Positions 15,630 through 19,113 of a stretch of 19,113 nt of DNA are shown piece after piece. The notes beneath the pieces are model-generated. The model was not told the DNA's origin, ran no database searches, and was given only the letters and a program-made list of their open reading frames with translations. Positions within the stretch are counted from its first letter, which is position 1; each line of letters begins with the position of its first letter. This DNA is from Desulfotignum sp. (GTDB taxonomy: Bacteria; Desulfobacterota; Desulfobacteria; Desulfobacterales; Desulfobacteraceae). The stretch covers positions 1-19,113 of the forward strand of contig JAIPDY010000039.1 in assembly GCA_021737445.1 (NCBI GenBank). Reading direction: 5' to 3'. Both the position numbers and the translations under genes were made by a program.

Positions 15630-16082
15630 CTACTCATATGTTTTTAAGGCTTGTGCTGTTTTCACCGGTGACATTTTTCCATGGACCTTGCCGTCCACTT
15701 CCATGACAGGGCCGAGGGCACAGCAGCCCAGGCAGTTCACCGTCTCCAGGCTGAATTTTAAATCCAGATCTGTTTCCCCCGGCTTGATGCCGGTGGCATC
15801 TTCCACCGTATCCAGAATCCGTGTGGCACCCCGGACATGGCAGGCGGTCCCCACGCAGATATGGACCTTGTGGCGCCCTTTCGGCACCAGGCTGAACGCC
15901 TTGTAAAAGGTGGCGATGTGCTGTATCCGGGTCAACGGCACAGACAGCTTCTCACTGACCCGTGCCAGGGCCTGTTTGGAAAGCCAGTTGTTTTCTTTTT
16001 GGATATCCAGCATGATCTGGAGCAGATTGCTGGGCTCCCCGTTATGCTTGTCAATGATCTGATCTACTTTTTCAATGTCCAT
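15630..16082 (-). CDS. NuoE-like [2Fe-2S] subunit (HndA/BamG type)
   Basis: A 150-residue NuoE-family protein: a helical N-terminus (residues 1-65, with LLQIMLDIQKENNWLS and LTRIQHIATFYKAFS, both family hallmarks) and a thioredoxin-like domain binding one [2Fe-2S] through Cys76 and Cys81 (ICVGTACHVRGA) and Cys117 and Cys121 (NCLGCCALGPV). It pairs with the NuoF-like subunit next to the FMN. I start it at 16082 (MDIEKVDQIIDKHN), where AGGAAAG lies upstream; the frame is open for 22 more codons, but those would overlap the preceding gene and do not resemble NuoE. It follows the MvhD gene by 25 nt. Confidence 0.92.
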   Translation of the reverse strand: MDIEKVDQIIDKHNGEPSNLLQIMLDIQKENNWLSKQALARVSEKLSVPLTRIQHIATFYKAFSLVPKGRHKVHICVGTACHVRGATRILDTVEDATGIKPGETDLDLKFSLETVNCLGCCALGPVMEVDGKVHGKMSPVKTAQALKTYE

Positions 16083-16107
16083 AGGATGCTTTCCTGCAAA
16101 TTGTAAT

Positions 16108-16881
16108 TTATGCCCCTGCCAGTGAATAGCAGTTGCTGGCTGTATCATACATGACCATGCCGTGCCGGGAGGAGGTGATCATGTGGCGGGACACATCTGA
16201 CGGATTCAGGCCCAGCTGACGGGATATCTCACTGGTGGACAACGGTTTTTCCGCCAGCAGCAAAAGAATCTGGCTGACAGCCAGCTTGTCTGAAAACAAA
16301 CTGTCAAACAACCGGTCCGTGTCCGGGTTGTCAAAAAAACCGTTATAGGCCTGTTTTGATTTCACCGGCACCCGCAGTTTTTCACGTTCCGCCAGGCGCA
16401 TGAACGGCACCAGATTCCTGGCGGCAGCCAGTTTGAACCGCACCTTTTCTCTGTCCATGCCTTGTTCAATTCCCAAGGGTCCCATCTCTTTTATCTGTTT
16501 TGCAAACTCATCCGTATACCGGGCCAGCAGGTTGCCGTCCGCACCGGACATGAATTCGATTCTCAGCCGGTCCGGGTTGAGCCCGATATGGGCCAGTATT
16601 CTTTTGGCCATATAGGTGTTGGCCAGGGCATCATAATTGCCGTGGGTGACATAATTGCATTCATCCAGTTTGCACCCGCCGATGAACACCCCGTCCTCTC
16701 CGTTGGCAAAGGCCCTGAGGATAAATTCCAAATCCACCCTGCCCGAGCACATCACCCGGATCAGCCGCATCTCATTTGCATATTGCAGTCTGGAAACTCC
16801 AGCCAGGTCAGCAGCACCGTATGCTCACCAGTGGCAGACAAATCCCAGCAGTTTCGGCGTAAATTCTTGACCAGCACTCAT
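16108..16881 (-). CDS. mvhD: MvhD-like selenoprotein with C-terminal winged-helix extension
   Basis: The 257-residue product requires reading TGA at 16827-16825 as selenocysteine (residue 19). With this, the N-terminus becomes FVCHWUAYGAADLAGVSR, which is the MvhD/FlpD family start FxCNWCSYAGADLAGVSR with Sec in place of the second Cys of CxxC. The same frame goes on as RLIRVMCSGR (Cys45) and GGCKLDEC (Cys70, Cys75), the other [2Fe-2S] ligand region. MvhD links hydrogenase, formate dehydrogenase or NuoF modules to HdrA. The start at 16881 has AAGGAG ten bases upstream. A hairpin suited to a SECIS element lies 22 nt after the TGA. The core ends near residue 137; residues about 198-257 look like a winged helix-turn-helix (STSEISRQLGLNPSDVSRH), an addition not needed for electron transfer. 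The gene sits between HdrA and NuoE-like genes. A conventional call would start at 16770 and lose the cluster site. Confidence 0.9.
16790..16827 (-). promoter_or_regulatory. UGA selenocysteine codon and probable bacterial SECIS hairpin
   Basis: After the TGA (16827-16825), the transcript contains a perfect 5-bp stem CTGGA/TCCAG (16802-16798 and 16794-16790) with a 3-nt loop GUU. The first loop base is G, followed by U. Twenty-seven nt separate the UGA from the loop, within the 16-37 nt range reported for bacterial SECIS elements. A short lower helix (UGC/GCA) may extend it. The bases lie inside the coding region, as expected in bacteria. Confidence 0.75.
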
Positions 16882-16920
16882 ATATCTGCATCTCCTTTTT
16901 TGTAAAGGCTTCTGCGCCTC

Positions 16921-16972
16921 TGCCGGGTCCATGCCCGGCACCAACCTTAACAGTAACCCAGGAAAGTACTGT
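16921..16972 (-). repeat. Two hairpins in the hdrA-mvhD spacer
   Basis: The 108-nt spacer between the HdrA stop and the MvhD start contains TGCCGGG/CCCGGCA (16921-16927 with 16934-16940, 6-nt loop) and ACAGTA/TACTGT (16950-16955 with 16967-16972, 11-nt loop). Neither has a T tract after it on the minus strand. They may be processing or stabilising structures that set the ratio of HdrA to the smaller subunits. Confidence 0.45.
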
Positions 16973-16989
16973 AAAAGGGATTCTTGTTT

Positions 16990-19113
16990 TTATGCTTCTT
17001 CCAGTACAGCATCCATCTGTTCCATAATATCTTCAGCAGTTACTGCCGCATCAATCTGCCCGCACAGCGCGTCATTGGTAAAATGCTTGAGCACAATGGC
17101 GTTGGTGGGGCATTTGGCATTGCACAGCCCGTCTCCCTTGCACAGAATCGGGTTGACAATGGCTTTTTTGCCTTTCTTTGTATCATGAAACTCGATGGCA
17201 TCATAGGTGCAGGCGGTAATACAGGCACCGCAGGACACACATGCATACTCATCCACCTTTGCCACGGAACCCGATGCCACCACCGTGTCATGGGACAGCA
17301 GGGTGACCACCCTGCCTGCTGCCCCGTAAGCCTGGTTGATGGATTCCGGAATATGCTTGGGATAGTGGGCCGTGCCGCAAAGGAACACACCGTCTGCGGC
17401 AAACTCCACCGGTTTGAGCTTTACATGGGCTTCTTTGAAGAAATCATCCGGGCTCAGGGTCACCTTGAACAGACCGGCAATCTTGTGGATGGATGCAGGG
17501 GGCCTTACCGCTGCTGCCAGGGACAGGATATCGGCATCCAGTTCCAGGCGCTGGCCTAAGATGGGATCGGTCACCGTGACCCGGATCATATCAGATCCGC
17601 CCTCTGATACCGCTTCCACCTCAGGCGGGTCTTCCGGGGTATACCGGATGAACTGTACACCGAGTTCCGAGGCCTTTCTGTAGGCATCCTCTTTAAACCC
17701 ATAGGTGCGCATATCACGGAACAGGATATAGATGCGCATATCAGGATTCTTCTCTTTGAGCTTTAACGCATTTTTCACGGCATGGCCGCAGCACACCCGG
17801 GAGCAGTAGTTGAACTCTTCATTGCGGGACCCCACACACTGGATCATCACCAGGCTTTGGGCATTGACAACAGCCTCATTGCCTTTGGCGATCTGTTCGC
17901 CGATCTCCAGGTGGGTGAACACGGCATCGTTTTCCCCGTACAGGTATTCGGCGGGTTTATACATATCCGCACCGATGGCCAGAACCGAGGCCCCGTGCTT
18001 GATGGTTTTGGTGCGGCCTTCGGTTTCCACCGTGGTGGTGAAATTGCCCAGATACCCTGCCACATCCGTAATTTTTGCCTCATGGGACACATGAATGCGG
18101 GGATTTTTGTATACCCTGGCAATCAGGTCATCCAGATAGGCCTGCACATCCAGGCCCTCCAGGGTGGAATGGATCCGTCTGACCATGCCCCCTAAGTCTT
18201 TGCTTTTTTCCACCAGTTCCACCTCATGTCCCTGGGCGGCTATGGACAGGGCACAGGTCATGCCGGCAATACCGCCCCCGACAACCAGGGCGGTCTTGTT
18301 CACGGGCAGGTCGAACTCCTTTAAGGGTTCCAGGTGGGCTGCCCGTGCCACTGACATGCGCATGATGTCCTTGGCCTTTTGGGTGGCTTCATCTTTCTGC
18401 CGGGCATGGACCCAGGAGCAGTGCTCCCTGATATTGGCCATATCCAGGTAATACTGGTTCAAGCCGGCTTCCCTGAGGGTATCCCTGAACAGCGGCTCCA
18501 GGGTTCTTGGGGAACAGGCGGCAATCACCACCCGGTTCAACCCCTTTTCCACTGCCAGGTCTGTGATCTCTTTTGCCGAATTGGTGGCACAGGAAAAAAT
18601 CTGTTCAGTTGCATATATCACATGGGGCAGGGTTTTTGCGTATGCCACAGTGGAAGGCACATTTACCACACTGGAAATATTGGCCCCGCAGTGACACACA
18701 AACACCCCGATTCTGGGTGCTTCTGCAGACACATCCCGTTCTTCCGGATACACCCGCTCCCGGGAGAGTTTTCCCCGGCGGAAATTGAGCATCTCCCCGG
18801 TTCTGGATCCGGCACCACTGGCCGTAAAAACCGCTTCAGGAATATCTGTGGGCCCCTGGAAGGCACCGGAGACAAAGATACCGGGCCGGCTGGTCTGCAC
18901 CGGATTGGATGAATCAATATCGCAGAATCCGTGGGCATTGATGTCAATATTGAATTTTTCTGCAATCTCCTTATAGGCTTTGGGCGGGTTCAGCCCCACA
19001 GACAGCACCACCATGTCAAACTCTTCTTCTTTTACCCCGTCATCTGAGGTGGCATACCTGACCCGGATGTTTTTTGTTTCCGGATTTTCTCCGGCAATGG
19101 ATGCATAGCTTCT
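16990..19113 (-). CDS. hdrA: Tandem HdrA-like FAD/iron-sulfur protein (5' end outside window)
   Basis: The frame is open to the right edge: 707 residues are visible and the start is missing. Visible residues 1-120 are the end of one HdrA flavin domain (VVLSVGLNPP, then PGIFVSGAFQGPTDIPEAV). At about 133 a second HdrA begins with RIGVFVCHCGANI, followed by ACSPRTLEPLF, REHCSWVH, the FAD loop VVGGGIAGM (276-284), and the HdrA-specific cluster Cys426-x10-Cys437-x3-Cys441-Cys442. The C-terminal ferredoxin part has Cys625/628/631/635 and a second motif, Cys658, Asp661, Cys664, Cys668, in which Asp replaces a Cys. HdrA is the flavin bifurcation site of heterodisulfide-reductase-type complexes. Two fused copies imply two FADs. 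Some HdrA proteins carry Sec in the CxxxCC motif; this copy has Cys. Transcription continues into mvhD. Confidence 0.9.
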   Translation of the reverse strand, partial: RSYASIAGENPETKNIRVRYATSDDGVKEEEFDMVVLSVGLNPPKAYKEIAEKFNIDINAHGFCDIDSSNPVQTSRPGIFVSGAFQGPTDIPEAVFTASGAGSRTGEMLNFRRGKLSRERVYPEERDVSAEAPRIGVFVCHCGANISSVVNVPSTVAYAKTLPHVIYATEQIFSCATNSAKEITDLAVEKGLNRVVIAACSPRTLEPLFRDTLREAGLNQYYLDMANIREHCSWVHARQKDEATQKAKDIMRMSVARAAHLEPLKEFDLPVNKTALVVGGGIAGMTCALSIAAQGHEVELVEKSKDLGGMVRRIHSTLEGLDVQAYLDDLIARVYKNPRIHVSHEAKITDVAGYLGNFTTTVETEGRTKTIKHGASVLAIGADMYKPAEYLYGENDAVFTHLEIGEQIAKGNEAVVNAQSLVMIQCVGSRNEEFNYCSRVCCGHAVKNALKLKEKNPDMRIYILFRDMRTYGFKEDAYRKASELGVQFIRYTPEDPPEVEAVSEGGSDMIRVTVTDPILGQRLELDADILSLAAAVRPPASIHKIAGLFKVTLSPDDFFKEAHVKLKPVEFAADGVFLCGTAHYPKHIPESINQAYGAAGRVVTLLSHDTVVASGSVAKVDEYACVSCGACITACTYDAIEFHDTKKGKKAIVNPILCKGDGLCNAKCPTNAIVLKHFTNDALCGQIDAAVTAEDIMEQMDAVLEEA

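Noticed and set aside
16108..16770. MvhD gene starting at the ATG at 16770
   Set aside because: This start lacks the conserved CxxC/CxxU segment of the family and a ribosome binding site. The frame continues upstream through one TGA with clear family similarity, which is better explained by selenocysteine.
17671..17800. A second selenocysteine site in HdrA
   Set aside because: The CxxxCC motif that carries Sec in some HdrA proteins reads Cys-Cys here, and the frame has no internal TGA.
1..19113. tRNA, rRNA, CRISPR array, integrase or complete insertion sequence
   Set aside because: No cloverleaf, rRNA segment, spaced repeat series or transposase motif was seen on either strand.

Overview
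The window reads as an anaerobic sulfate-reducing deltaproteobacterium, most likely Desulfobacteraceae-like (Desulfotignum/Desulfobacula/Desulfobacter type). This is an inference. It rests on the mix of heterodisulfide-reductase (Hdr) and NuoEF-type electron-bifurcation proteins, a membrane ETF oxidoreductase, a selenoprotein, and moderately GC-rich genes set among AT-rich spacers. No rRNA, tRNA, CRISPR array, integrase or transposase was found.

Left flank (1-3970). Positions 1-1770 are mostly non-coding and hold gene debris: the N-terminal end of a LivJ/LivK-type binding lipoprotein (minus strand), a slice of a PHP-family histidinol-phosphatase (plus strand) and, less surely, a slice of a PTS enzyme-I-like protein fused directly behind it. 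One short gene with a good sigma70 promoter (832-1053) lies among them. Then come an iron-sulfur flavoprotein (minus) and two convergent secreted small proteins: an Ig-like domain candidate and a very methionine-rich protein. The last two look like metal (copper?) handling.

Main block (3971-19113). Thirteen genes all lie on the minus strand, mostly with 4-nt overlaps to about 50-nt gaps (two gaps are near 106-108 nt) and no convincing internal terminator, so they may form one operon of about 15 kb running off the right edge. In transcription order: a partial tandem HdrA; MvhD with an in-frame UGA read as selenocysteine; a NuoE-like, a NuoF-like and a short NuoG/HoxU-like subunit; FdhD; EtfB and EtfA; a membrane NarI/HdrD-type ETF:quinone oxidoreductase; an iron-dependent alcohol dehydrogenase; an acyl-CoA dehydrogenase; and a second, different EtfB/EtfA pair.

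How they may work together. The ETF pair next to the membrane oxidoreductase would pass electrons between acyl-CoA oxidation and menaquinone. The second ETF belongs with the acyl-CoA dehydrogenase; its EtfB resembles bifurcating ETFs. The HdrA-MvhD-NuoEFG set would link NAD(H), ferredoxin and a further partner whose gene lies outside the window. Its order matches the BamE-F-G-H-I order of class II benzoyl-CoA reductase, while the adjacent fdhD points instead to a formate dehydrogenase.

The strongest hidden feature is the selenocysteine site in MvhD. A conventional gene call would start downstream of it and lose the metal-binding N-terminus. The same protein also carries a C-terminal winged-helix-like extension.
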